A stretch of DNA of 24,773 bases from JACVRW01 sp035650215 (GTDB lineage Bacteria > Actinomycetota > Thermoleophilia > Solirubrobacterales > Thermoleophilaceae), in contig DASRIC010000057.1 of the NCBI GenBank assembly GCA_035650215.1, positions 1 through 24,773 of the forward strand. The letters are read 5' to 3'. A model generated the notes under the pieces. The model did not search any database and had not been told where the DNA came from. It was given only the letters and a program-made list of their open reading frames with translations. The position numbers and the translations under genes are program-made. Numbering within the stretch: position 1 is the first letter of the stretch; each line of letters opens with the position of its first letter. Of this stretch, positions 7,826 to 14,746 are shown in pieces.

Positions 7826-8497
7826 CTAGTGCAGCACCTGCCGCGACTGCAGGTGTGAGCCCACCTTCCGCTTCACGCGCTGCAGGGCGTTGTCGACCGT
7901 CTTCGTGTCGCAGTCGAGCCGCTCTCCGATCGCCTCGTAGCTGTGGCCGTCGAGGTAGAGGGACAGCACCGAGCTCTCGAGGTCGGAGAGCACGCTCGAC
8001 AGGCAGGCCACCAGGCTGTGCAGCTCCTCGGTCGAGATCACCTGGTTCACCGGGTCGTGCGCAGTAGGGCCCGGGAGGAGCTCGTCGAGGGTCGGATCGC
8101 CACCGTCGCCGCCGCTCGCCGCGGGCGTCTGCGAGAAGGACACGTAGTCGTTGAGCGGGCGATGCTTGTTGCGGGTGGAGGTCTTGACCGCGGTGATGAT
8201 CTGCCGCGTGATGCAGAGCTCGGCGAAGTTGCGGAAGCTCGACTCGCGGTCGGTGCGGTAGTCGCGCACGGCCTTGTAGAGCCCGACGAGGCCCTCCTGG
8301 ATGAGGTCGTCGGCGTCGCCGCCGATCAGAAAGTACGACGAGGCCTTCAGCCGGACGAAGCCGTAGTAGCGCTTGACGATCCGGTCGTACGCGTCGAGCC
8401 GACCCTGTTTCGCGAGCGCGATCAGGTAATGATCGTCAAGCTCGACTTGAGAATTAGCCTTGAACGCCGCCGGGCGCGGTGTCGCGGATGCTGCCAT
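7826..8497 (-). CDS. sigH: Spo0H/SigH-like RNA polymerase sigma factor
   Basis: The 223-residue sigma-70 family protein matches the Bacillus SigH (Spo0H) pattern closely by eye. It has KASSYFLIGGDADDLIQEG (region 2.1–2.2), FAELCITRQIITAVKTSTRNKH (region 2.3–2.4) and, in region 4, LSDLESSVLSLYLDGHSYEAIGE followed by KTVDNALQRVKRKV. It is therefore not one of the ordinary ECF sigmas in this window. The start at ATG 8497 has GGAG about 8 nt upstream. An SigA-type promoter lies about 115 nt further upstream, inside the end of rlmB. In Firmicutes the same gene follows rlmB in the radA–disA–ispD–ispF–cysS cluster, and the position is kept here. Whether it serves sporulation or growth-phase control in this organism is unknown. 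Confidence 0.92.
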   Translation of the reverse strand: MAASATPRPAAFKANSQVELDDHYLIALAKQGRLDAYDRIVKRYYGFVRLKASSYFLIGGDADDLIQEGLVGLYKAVRDYRTDRESSFRNFAELCITRQIITAVKTSTRNKHRPLNDYVSFSQTPAASGGDGGDPTLDELLPGPTAHDPVNQVISTEELHSLVACLSSVLSDLESSVLSLYLDGHSYEAIGERLDCDTKTVDNALQRVKRKVGSHLQSRQVLH

Positions 8498-8617
8498 CGA
8501 GTGCTCCTCTCGGACCCATCGGCGGTCCTAGGACTCGGTGACGCACTACCTCCCCTGGGCGTCAGGTTTGCCTGAAGACGGGATCTCAACCTCGACTTCA
8601 GCCTGATCTGCGCGGGC

Positions 8618-8646
8618 AGTATGGCCGTGTTATGGAGCCCTGTCAA
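8618..8646 (-). promoter_or_regulatory. SigA-type promoter for sigH
   Basis: On the minus strand a perfect −35 box TTGACA (8641–8646) is followed after exactly 17 bp by CATACT (8618–8623) as −10 box. The −35 box lies inside the last codons of rlmB, whose TAA is at 8630–8632. Transcription would start near 8611, leaving an untranslated leader of about 113 nt before sigH. The leader holds the inverted repeat CTGAAG…CTTCAG and, just before the Shine-Dalgarno, GGACC-N7-GGTCC. sigH can therefore be expressed independently of the long upstream gene cluster. Confidence 0.72.
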
Positions 8647-9334
8647 GGGTCTGGCGAAAATGCAAGATGCCGTACACGAGCGCGGCCGCGGCCGTGGCCA
8701 GGTTGAGCGAGCCCACCCGCCCGTGGCGGGGCAGTCGCACCAACTCGTCGCAGGCGGCGGCCACGCGCGGGCGAAGGCCGCGGCCCTCGGAGCCCACCAC
8801 CAACACGACTCTCCCCCGGTAGTCCGGCCGCTGGTAGGGCTGGTCGCCGTCGGCGGCCGCCCCGTACACCCAGGCTTCCCGCTCCTTCGCGACCGCGAGC
8901 CAGTCGGCGAGGTTGCGCACGCGGGCAACGGCGAGGTGCTCCACCGCCCCCGCCGACGCCTTGCAGACCGCGGGCGTGACCTCGGCCGCGCGCCGCTCGG
9001 GGACCACCACGCCACTACAGCCCGCGAACTCCGCCACGCGGCAGACGGCGCCGAGGTTGTGCGGGTCCTGCACCTCGTCGAGCGCGATCACGAGCGCGTC
9101 GTCGCGATCGAGGAGCGAGTCGGCGTCGGCGTAGGGGTAGGCCTCCACCTCCGCGCAGATGCCCTGGTGGTCGGGCGAGGCCGCACGCTCCTCCACCTCA
9201 TGGGCGTCCACGATCCGCGCCTCCACCTCGCCGAGCCAGACCTCGTGCGACGCCCGCTCGGTGGCGAACACGCGCTGCACGCGGCGCCGGCCGCGCAGCG
9301 CCTCCCGGACCGGGTTGCGCCCGTAGACGATCAC
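8630..9334 (-). CDS. rlmB: 23S rRNA (guanosine-2'-O)-methyltransferase RlmB (SpoU/TrmH family)
   Basis: The 234-residue protein starts at GTG 9334 with VIVYGRNPVREALRG, the usual opening of the RlmB substrate-binding (L30-like) domain. An earlier open stretch reads back into cysS and is not RlmB-like. The C-terminal SPOUT methyltransferase domain (about 80–230) carries the three family motifs. Motif 1 is DPHNLGAVCRVAEFAG, motif 2 is VLVVGSEGRGLRP, and motif 3 is LPRHGRVGSLNLATAAA, which together form the knotted SAM site. It modifies a guanosine in 23S rRNA (G2251 in E. coli numbering). It follows cysS with a 13-nt gap. Methylation of tRNA instead cannot be fully excluded for a TrmH relative, but length and domain order favour RlmB. 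Confidence 0.92.
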   Translation of the reverse strand: MIVYGRNPVREALRGRRRVQRVFATERASHEVWLGEVEARIVDAHEVEERAASPDHQGICAEVEAYPYADADSLLDRDDALVIALDEVQDPHNLGAVCRVAEFAGCSGVVVPERRAAEVTPAVCKASAGAVEHLAVARVRNLADWLAVAKEREAWVYGAAADGDQPYQRPDYRGRVVLVVGSEGRGLRPRVAAACDELVRLPRHGRVGSLNLATAAAALVYGILHFRQTLDRAP

Positions 9335-9347
9335 GCCCCGCTGAGGG

Positions 9348-10709
9348 TCATGGCAGCGGGACGAGCTGCGCGCCGTGGGGGGTGTCCCGGATCTCCCATC
9401 CCTGAGCCGCCAGCTCGTCGCGGATGGCGTCGGCGCGCTCGAAGTCACGCGCCGCGCGGGCGGCGTCGCGCTCCTCGGCGAGGCGCTGGAGCTCGTCCGG
9501 AGCGGCGGCGTCCCCCGCCTCGAGTAGCGACTCCAGGCCGAGCAGCCAGAGCATGTCGGCGAACGCCTCCACGCCGAGGGTCTCGCCCGCGTCGATGCGG
9601 CGGTTGCCCTCCGCCACCCAGTCGAACAGCACCCCGCGCGCCTGAGCGGTGTTGAAGTCGTCCGCCAGCGCGGCGAGGAAGCGCTCGGCGTGGCCGGCGA
9701 GGCCGGGTGCGGGAGCGTCCGGATCGAGCCGGCGGCAGAACTCGCGTACGCGCGCGACGGCGCGGCGGGCGTCCTCCATCGACTCCTCCGTGTACGCGAC
9801 CGGCTTGCGGTAGTGGGCGCCCACCAGCCACATCAGGAACGCTTCGCGGCCGAACTGCTCGAGTGCGCCGTGCAGCAGCCGGATGTTCCCCACCGACTTG
9901 GCCATCTTCTCGGTGCCCAGCTCGACCATGCCGTTGTGCATCCATACGCGCGCGAGGGGCCGCCCGCGCGCCGCCTCGGTCTGCGCGATCTCGTTCTCGT
10001 GGTGCGGGAACACCAGGTCGGAGCCGCCGCCGTGCACCTCGAAGTCGACCCCGAGGATCGCCTCGGCCATCGCCGAGCACTCGATGTGCCAGCCCGGCCG
10101 GCCCTCGCCCCAGGGCGAGTCCCACCAGGTGTCCTCGCCCTCCTTACGGGTCTTCCAGAGCGCGAAGTCCTGCGGCGCCTGCTTCAGCTCGGTGGCGTCG
10201 TCGCCCTCGCCCTGGTGCATCTCCTCGATCGGCCGGTTCGAGAGCTTGCCATAGCCGTCGTAGCTCGCCACGCGGAAGTACACGTCGCCGCCGGCTTCGT
10301 AGGCGTGACCCGACCCCACGAGCGCCTCGATCAGGGCCACGATCTCGCCGATCGTGTCGGTGGCCTTGGGCTCGGCGTCGGGGCGACCCAGCCCAAGCGC
10401 CTCGGTGTCCTCGACGTAGAGGGCGCCCATCTCGCGCGCGAGGTCGGCGCTCGCGATCCCGCGCTCGCGAGCGGCGTCGTAGATCTTGTCGTTCACATCG
10501 GTGATGTTGGCCACGAAGGTCGCCTCGTAGCCCTCGTGGTCGAGGAAGCGCTTGAGCAGCGAGAACACCACGTAGGGCCGGGCGTTGCCGACGTGGATGC
10601 GGCCGTAGACGGTCGGGCCGCACGCGTAGATGCCGACCTTCGGCGGTCGGCGCGGGTCGATCACCCGCAGCTCGCCGCTCAGCGTGTCGTGGATGCGGAC
10701 CTCGCGCAC
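9348..10709 (-). CDS. cysS: Cysteinyl-tRNA synthetase
   Basis: The 453-residue class I aminoacyl-tRNA synthetase charges tRNA-Cys in the cytoplasm. The active-site zinc ligand C30 lies in YACGPTVYGRIHVGNARP. The HIGH signature appears as HVGN (39–42). The other zinc ligands are in WHIECSAMA (about 210) and FPHHENEIAQ (about 235). The KMSKS loop appears as KMAKS (about 268–272). The C-terminal helical and anticodon-binding parts (about 320–453) end in GWEIRDTPHGAQLVPLP, typical of the family. Its length is normal. It starts at ATG 10709, 10 nt after the amidase gene, and is followed after 13 nt by rlmB, as in most actinobacteria. Confidence 0.97.
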   Translation of the reverse strand: MREVRIHDTLSGELRVIDPRRPPKVGIYACGPTVYGRIHVGNARPYVVFSLLKRFLDHEGYEATFVANITDVNDKIYDAARERGIASADLAREMGALYVEDTEALGLGRPDAEPKATDTIGEIVALIEALVGSGHAYEAGGDVYFRVASYDGYGKLSNRPIEEMHQGEGDDATELKQAPQDFALWKTRKEGEDTWWDSPWGEGRPGWHIECSAMAEAILGVDFEVHGGGSDLVFPHHENEIAQTEAARGRPLARVWMHNGMVELGTEKMAKSVGNIRLLHGALEQFGREAFLMWLVGAHYRKPVAYTEESMEDARRAVARVREFCRRLDPDAPAPGLAGHAERFLAALADDFNTAQARGVLFDWVAEGNRRIDAGETLGVEAFADMLWLLGLESLLEAGDAAAPDELQRLAEERDAARAARDFERADAIRDELAAQGWEIRDTPHGAQLVPLP

Positions 10710-10719
10710 GGCCGGGAGG

Positions 10720-12141
10720 CTAGCCGGGTTGCAAGCGGCCCGAGGCAGCCGGCTCGGCCCGCTGCGCAGGGTTTCCTATCAGCGAGGGCCGGCGATCGGG
10801 CCAGCGCAGCTCCGCCTCGAGCTGCGCCGCGAGCGCGAGCAGCATGGCCTCCTGCCCGTGCCGTCCCACCAGCTGGACGCCGATCGGCAGGCCGTGGTCG
10901 CTCGTGCCGCCCGGCAGAGCGAGCGAGGGCTGGCCGGTCAGGTTCCACTCGCCGGTGAAGGGATACGCGACCGCCTCGCCGGCGAACGTCCGCAGCGCGC
11001 CGAGCCCCTCCCACTCCCCGGCGCGCACGGGCGGCCGCGCCGCGGCAGGCTGGAGCAGAACGTCGTGCCGCTCGAAGAAGGGCGCCATCCGCCGCCAGTC
11101 GTCCTCCCGGCGCGCCCAGTCGAGCACAGCGCCGGGGACGGCCTTGCCGAGGCGAGCGAAGCCGCGAGTGCGCCGCTGGAGGCGCTCGGGCCGTTCGACG
11201 CGCTCCACGTCCTTCGCGGCCCCGGCGAGATAGCGCACGATCGACGGGCTGGCCAGCGGGTAGGGCGGGTCGTCGTCCTCCACCTCGTGGCCGAGGGAGC
11301 GCAGGGCCGCCGCCACGTCGTCGACAGCCCGTCGCACCGCGCCGTCCACCCGCGTTGGGAACCCCGGCTTGAGCGAGCGCGCCACCCGGAGCCGCCCCGG
11401 GGACGCCTCCACGGCGGCGGCGAGCGAGTCGTCGGCCGTGCCGACCTGCATGAGCAGCGCGGTGTCCGCCACCGTGCGCGTGAGGAAGCCGGTCACGCCC
11501 ATCCCGTACCAGTGCTCCGTGAGCGGGGTGAGCGGGATGCGGTCGCGGGTGGGCTTCAGGCCCACGAGGCCGCAGTTCGATGCCGGCAGCCTGATCGAGC
11601 CCGCGCCGTCCGACGCCGTGGCCGCCGCGCAGAGCCCTGCCGCCACCGCCGCGCCGCTGCCGCCGCTCGAGCCCGCGGCGCTTCGCTCCGTGTCCCAGGG
11701 ATTGCGCGTGACGCCGAACGATGGGCCCTCGGTGTCGCCGATGATCGCGAGCTCGGGCAGGTTGGTCTTGCCGAGGAGCACGGCGCCGGCCGTGCGAAGC
11801 CGGCGCACCAGCTCGCTGTCACGCGCAGCCGGCGTCGTGAACGCCGAGGTGCCCCAGCGGGTGACCTCGCCGGCCACGTCCTCGACGTCCTTGGCCGCCA
11901 GCGGAACGCCCAGCAGCGGCCGCTCGTCGCCCGCGGCGCGCCGCGCGTCCGCCAGGTCCGCGTCCGCGAGCGCCCGCTCGCGCATCACCACGCGGAAGGC
12001 GTTCAGCTCGGGGTCGAGGCGCTCGATCCGCTCGAGGTAGAGCTCGACCAGCTCCCTCGAGGACACCTCGCCGGCGCGGACCAGCTCGGCCTGCCGGACG
12101 ACGCCGGCAAACGCGAGCTCGTTCCGGTCCTTGACGGCCAC
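10720..12141 (-). CDS. Amidase-signature family hydrolase
   Basis: The 473-residue protein belongs to the amidase-signature family, which hydrolyses carboxylic amides through a Ser–cisSer–Lys triad. K84 lies in LGVPLAAKDVEDVAG. The glycine/serine block SAAGSSGGSGAAVAAG (154–169) supplies S158. GAGSIRLPAS (180–188) supplies S182, exactly 24 residues later as in fatty-acid amide hydrolase. The order and length are typical. It could be misread as GatA, but no gatB or gatC gene is adjacent, and a stand-alone amidase is more likely. The substrate cannot be inferred. The gene sits between ispF (1 nt away) and cysS (10 nt away), so it is surely co-transcribed with housekeeping genes it has no known link to. 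Confidence 0.9.
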   Translation of the reverse strand: MAVKDRNELAFAGVVRQAELVRAGEVSSRELVELYLERIERLDPELNAFRVVMRERALADADLADARRAAGDERPLLGVPLAAKDVEDVAGEVTRWGTSAFTTPAARDSELVRRLRTAGAVLLGKTNLPELAIIGDTEGPSFGVTRNPWDTERSAAGSSGGSGAAVAAGLCAAATASDGAGSIRLPASNCGLVGLKPTRDRIPLTPLTEHWYGMGVTGFLTRTVADTALLMQVGTADDSLAAAVEASPGRLRVARSLKPGFPTRVDGAVRRAVDDVAAALRSLGHEVEDDDPPYPLASPSIVRYLAGAAKDVERVERPERLQRRTRGFARLGKAVPGAVLDWARREDDWRRMAPFFERHDVLLQPAAARPPVRAGEWEGLGALRTFAGEAVAYPFTGEWNLTGQPSLALPGGTSDHGLPIGVQLVGRHGQEAMLLALAAQLEAELRWPDRRPSLIGNPAQRAEPAASGRLQPG

Positions 12142-12142
12142 C

Positions 12143-12625
12143 TCAGGCGCCGCGCTCGCCGAGGGTTGCCACCGCCAGCGCCGCGATCCCCTCGCCCCTG
12201 CCGACGAAGCCCATGCCCTCGTTGGTCGTGAACTTGACGTTCACCGCCCCGGCGTCCACCCCGAGCGCGTCCGCCAGTCGCTCGCGCATGCCGTCCGCGT
12301 GCGGCGCGAGCTTCGGCGCCTCGCAGATCACCGTCGCGTCCACCTGGCCGGGTGCCAGACCGCCATCCTCCACGAGCTCCCGGGCGGCGCGCAGGAGCTC
12401 GATCGAGTCGGCATCGCGCCAGCGTCCGTCGGTATCCGGGAAGTGACGCCCGATGTCCCCGAGCCCGGCCGCGCCCAGGAGCGCGTCGGTCACCGCGTGC
12501 GCGAGCACGTCCGCGTCCGAGTGGCCGGCCAGGCCGCGCTCGTGCGGGATCTCGACTCCGCCGAGCACCAGACGGCGCCCGGCCCCGAAACGGTGCGAGT
12601 CGTAGCCGATCCCGGCCCGGGTCAT
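12143..12625 (-). CDS. ispF: 2-C-methyl-D-erythritol 2,4-cyclodiphosphate synthase
   Basis: The 160-residue enzyme catalyses the fifth step of the non-mevalonate (MEP) isoprenoid pathway, closing CDP-ME-2-phosphate to the cyclodiphosphate with loss of CMP. The metal ligands are present: D9 and H11 in GIGYDSHRF, and H43 in the block HSDADVLAHA (35–44). The later family blocks are ICEAPKLAPH and the C-terminal VNVKFTTNEGMGFVGRGEGIAALAVA. It works as a trimer in relatives. Its ATG overlaps the PHP gene stop by 4 nt (ATGA), so its translation is probably coupled to that gene rather than directly to ispD. Confidence 0.96.
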   Translation of the reverse strand: MTRAGIGYDSHRFGAGRRLVLGGVEIPHERGLAGHSDADVLAHAVTDALLGAAGLGDIGRHFPDTDGRWRDADSIELLRAARELVEDGGLAPGQVDATVICEAPKLAPHADGMRERLADALGVDAGAVNVKFTTNEGMGFVGRGEGIAALAVATLGERGA

Positions 12626-13461
12626 CCGATCGCCTCCAGCCGTCGCGAGCGACCCTCGAACACCGCGAGCTCGCGCACGCCGAGGCCGTCAAGCCAGTCG
12701 AGCGCGCGCTCGTACTCGAAGCCGAGCTGCTCCGGAACGTGGGCGTCGCTCGACAGCGCCACCGGCCGGCCGGCGTCGAGGCACATCTCGAGGAACGCCC
12801 TGGATGGATAGATCTCCCCCACGGGCTTCCGCAGGCCCGCCGTCGACACCTCGATGGCCACGTCCGAGGCGCTGATCCCGTCCATCGCCCGCTCGTAGAA
12901 GCGGCGCAGGTCCCCGTCCGGCCGCGGCACGCGGGACCCCCAGACCTTCACGAGGTCGGGATGGGCGAGGATGTCGAACATCCCGGTGCGCGCCGCCTCG
13001 CCGAGGGTCTCGAAGTAGCGCGCCCAGACCTTGTCGGGGGCGGCCGAGCGCCAGATGTCCCACGCCTCCCAGTCCGGCTCCCCGTGCACGTCGAGCGCCT
13101 CGTCGCGCAGGAAGTGGACCGATCCCACCACGTAGTCCCAGGGCCGCCCGTCGAGGAAGCTTCCGACCCGGTCCTCGTGCCCGGGCAGGTAATCGGCCTC
13201 CACGCCGAGCCGCAGGCCCGCGCCGTGCACGAAGTCGCAATACTCGTCCACGTCGTCCCTCGCCCAGTGCCGGTACCAGGGGTGCTCCCAGATCTCGAGC
13301 GACTGGACGAAGCGGTGGATGTGCTCGGCCACGCCGAGCTCCGCGATGCCCCGCTCGTCCGCCGCCTCGCGGTAGCGGTCGGCGTTCGCCGCGGTGAAGT
13401 AGCGCTCGGCGTCCGTGCCGTCCTCGTCCGGGCGCAGGTGCACGTGGTAGTCCGTCAGCAC
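12622..13461 (-). CDS. PHP-domain phosphoesterase (histidinol-phosphatase-like)
   Basis: The 279-residue protein has the PHP metal-site pattern. It shows DYHVHL (4–9), GVAEHIHR (about 43–50), the glutamate in GVEADYLPGHE, the histidine in VVGSVHF, AHPDLVKVWG (about 166–175), and the final SSDAH (about 239–243). These are the ligands of a di- or trinuclear metal centre. The closest family by layout is HisK/HisJ-type histidinol phosphatase, which dephosphorylates histidinol phosphate in histidine synthesis. The gene lies inside the isoprenoid block, overlapping ispD by 7 nt and ispF by 4 nt, which does not point to histidine synthesis. The true substrate is open; a sugar- or nucleotide-phosphate is possible. 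Confidence 0.88.
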   Translation of the reverse strand: MLTDYHVHLRPDEDGTDAERYFTAANADRYREAADERGIAELGVAEHIHRFVQSLEIWEHPWYRHWARDDVDEYCDFVHGAGLRLGVEADYLPGHEDRVGSFLDGRPWDYVVGSVHFLRDEALDVHGEPDWEAWDIWRSAAPDKVWARYFETLGEAARTGMFDILAHPDLVKVWGSRVPRPDGDLRRFYERAMDGISASDVAIEVSTAGLRKPVGEIYPSRAFLEMCLDAGRPVALSSDAHVPEQLGFEYERALDWLDGLGVRELAVFEGRSRRLEAIG

Positions 13462-14087
13462 AGGACGGACTCAACCACGCGCAGGTCCGCCGGCGTCGTG
13501 ACCTTCATGTTCTCGCGCGGGGCCTCGACCACCCGCACGCGACCCCCGGCGGCCCGCACGAGCGCGGCGTCGTCGGTGGCCGCGGCGAGCGCCTCCTCGG
13601 ACACGTCAAGCGCCAGCCGCAGAAGATCGGCCCGGAACACCTGCGGGGTCTGGGCGGCCCAGAGCGAGGCCCGGTCGGGCGTGGCCGCTATCAGCCCGTC
13701 GCGCTCGACCGCGTGCACCGTGTCGGTCACGCGCGCGGCCGCGATCGCGCCGTCGGCCCCGTGGTCGACCGCCTCCACGCAGCGACGCACGAGCTCCGCG
13801 GTCACGAGCGGGCGCGCGGCGTCGTGCACCACCGCGATCGTGGCCTCGGGCGCGGCCGCAAGGGCGTTTCGCACCGATGCCGAGCGCGAGTTGCCACCCG
13901 CCACGTGATCCGGCGGGTCCGCGTAGCCATCCGGCACGGCCACCAGCACCCGCTCGCACACCTCGCGGAGCACGTCGACGCTCCACTCGTAAAGCGGGCG
14001 ACCGGCACAGACGACGAACGCCTTGGGCCGGTCGGACCCAAGGCGTTCGCCGCTGCCGCCGGCCGCAAGAACACCGACAACGGTCAT
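13455..14087 (-). CDS. ispD: 2-C-methyl-D-erythritol 4-phosphate cytidylyltransferase
   Basis: The 210-residue enzyme transfers CMP from CTP to methylerythritol phosphate, the third step of the MEP pathway. The N-terminal nucleotide loop LAAGGSGERLG is followed by PKAF; R15 and K22 match the catalytic Arg and Lys of the family. Further signatures are VVHDAARPLV (about 84–93), ASLWAAQTPQVFRADLL (about 139–155) and the C-terminal TDDAALV…VVEAPRENMKVTTPADL. The start at ATG 14087 has no free Shine-Dalgarno: the position is occupied by the arm of a GC-rich hairpin (14094–14111). The gene follows carD by 27 nt, the order usual in Actinobacteria. Confidence 0.96.
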   Translation of the reverse strand: MTVVGVLAAGGSGERLGSDRPKAFVVCAGRPLYEWSVDVLREVCERVLVAVPDGYADPPDHVAGGNSRSASVRNALAAAPEATIAVVHDAARPLVTAELVRRCVEAVDHGADGAIAAARVTDTVHAVERDGLIAATPDRASLWAAQTPQVFRADLLRLALDVSEEALAAATDDAALVRAAGGRVRVVEAPRENMKVTTPADLRVVESVLC

Positions 14088-14093
14088 GGCCGT

Positions 14094-14111
14094 CGGGGGC
14101 TCGCGCCCCCG
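14094..14111 (-). promoter_or_regulatory. Intergenic hairpin between carD and ispD
   Basis: The minus-strand RNA can form a perfect 7-bp stem, CGGGGGC with GCCCCCG, closed by a GCGA tetraloop of the stable GNRA class. It ends 6 nt before the ispD start codon. No U tract follows, so it is unlikely to be a complete intrinsic terminator. It could stabilise or process the carD message, or limit ispD translation by covering the ribosome-binding region. Confidence 0.55.
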
Positions 14112-14114
14112 CCG

Positions 14115-14696
14115 CTACGCCGAAGCCTTTGCCGCTCCGTTGCGTCCCGCGTGCGCCTCGGCGATGAGGTCTTCCAGATGACTCTCCGCCTCGTCCTCCT
14201 CCATGTCGAGCGCGTACATCAGCTCGGATGCGAGGATCTTCTTCGCACGGGTGTACATCTGCTTCTCGCCCGTCGAGAGACCCTTCTCGCTCTCGCGGAT
14301 GGCGAGGTTGCGGACGACCTCGGCCAGCTCGAATACGTCGCCGGTCTTGATCTTCTCGCGGTTGTGCTTGAAGCGCCGGTTCCAGTTTTTCGGCATCTGG
14401 CTCACGTCGTCGCGGAGGACGGTCAGCACCTTCTTGACGTCGTCCTCCCCGATCACGCGCCGCAGGCCGGCCTTGTCGGCGTTACAGCACGGGACCATCA
14501 CGGTCATGTCGTTATGAAGGATCTTGATGGTCAGGTACTCGCGCTTCTCGCCGAGCACCTCCTTCATCTCCTTCTTGAGGACCTTGCCCGCCCCATGATG
14601 GGGGTAGACGACCTGATCGCCGATCTCGTACACGGCGGGCGGTCGGGCGATCTCGAGGTCCTCGACGAACTCCTCTTCCAACAATGCGTCGGTGAT
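14115..14696 (-). CDS. carD: CarD-type RNA polymerase-binding transcription factor
   Basis: The protein, about 190 residues, binds the RNA polymerase beta subunit and stabilises open promoter complexes at SigA promoters. The N-terminal Tudor-like interaction domain shows YEIGDQVVYPHHGAGKV and EYLTIKILHNDMTVMVP. The helical C-terminal domain holds the conserved tryptophan in PKNWNRRFKHNREKI, followed by AEVVRNLAIRESEKGLSTGEKQM. The start is unclear. A TTG at 14684 would give 189 residues but is 18 nt from the strong GGAGG. An in-frame ATC at 14696 is 6 nt from it and would give 193 residues; I use it tentatively. The gene follows disA and precedes ispD. The N-terminal acidic extension before the core is longer than in mycobacterial CarD. 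Confidence 0.93.
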   Translation of the reverse strand: MTDALLEEEFVEDLEIARPPAVYEIGDQVVYPHHGAGKVLKKEMKEVLGEKREYLTIKILHNDMTVMVPCCNADKAGLRRVIGEDDVKKVLTVLRDDVSQMPKNWNRRFKHNREKIKTGDVFELAEVVRNLAIRESEKGLSTGEKQMYTRAKKILASELMYALDMEEDEAESHLEDLIAEAHAGRNGAAKASA

Positions 14697-14746
14697 GATG
14701 TGCCTCCTACGTAGTACGCGGCGCAGTCCCCGGCGCCGGCAGTGAT

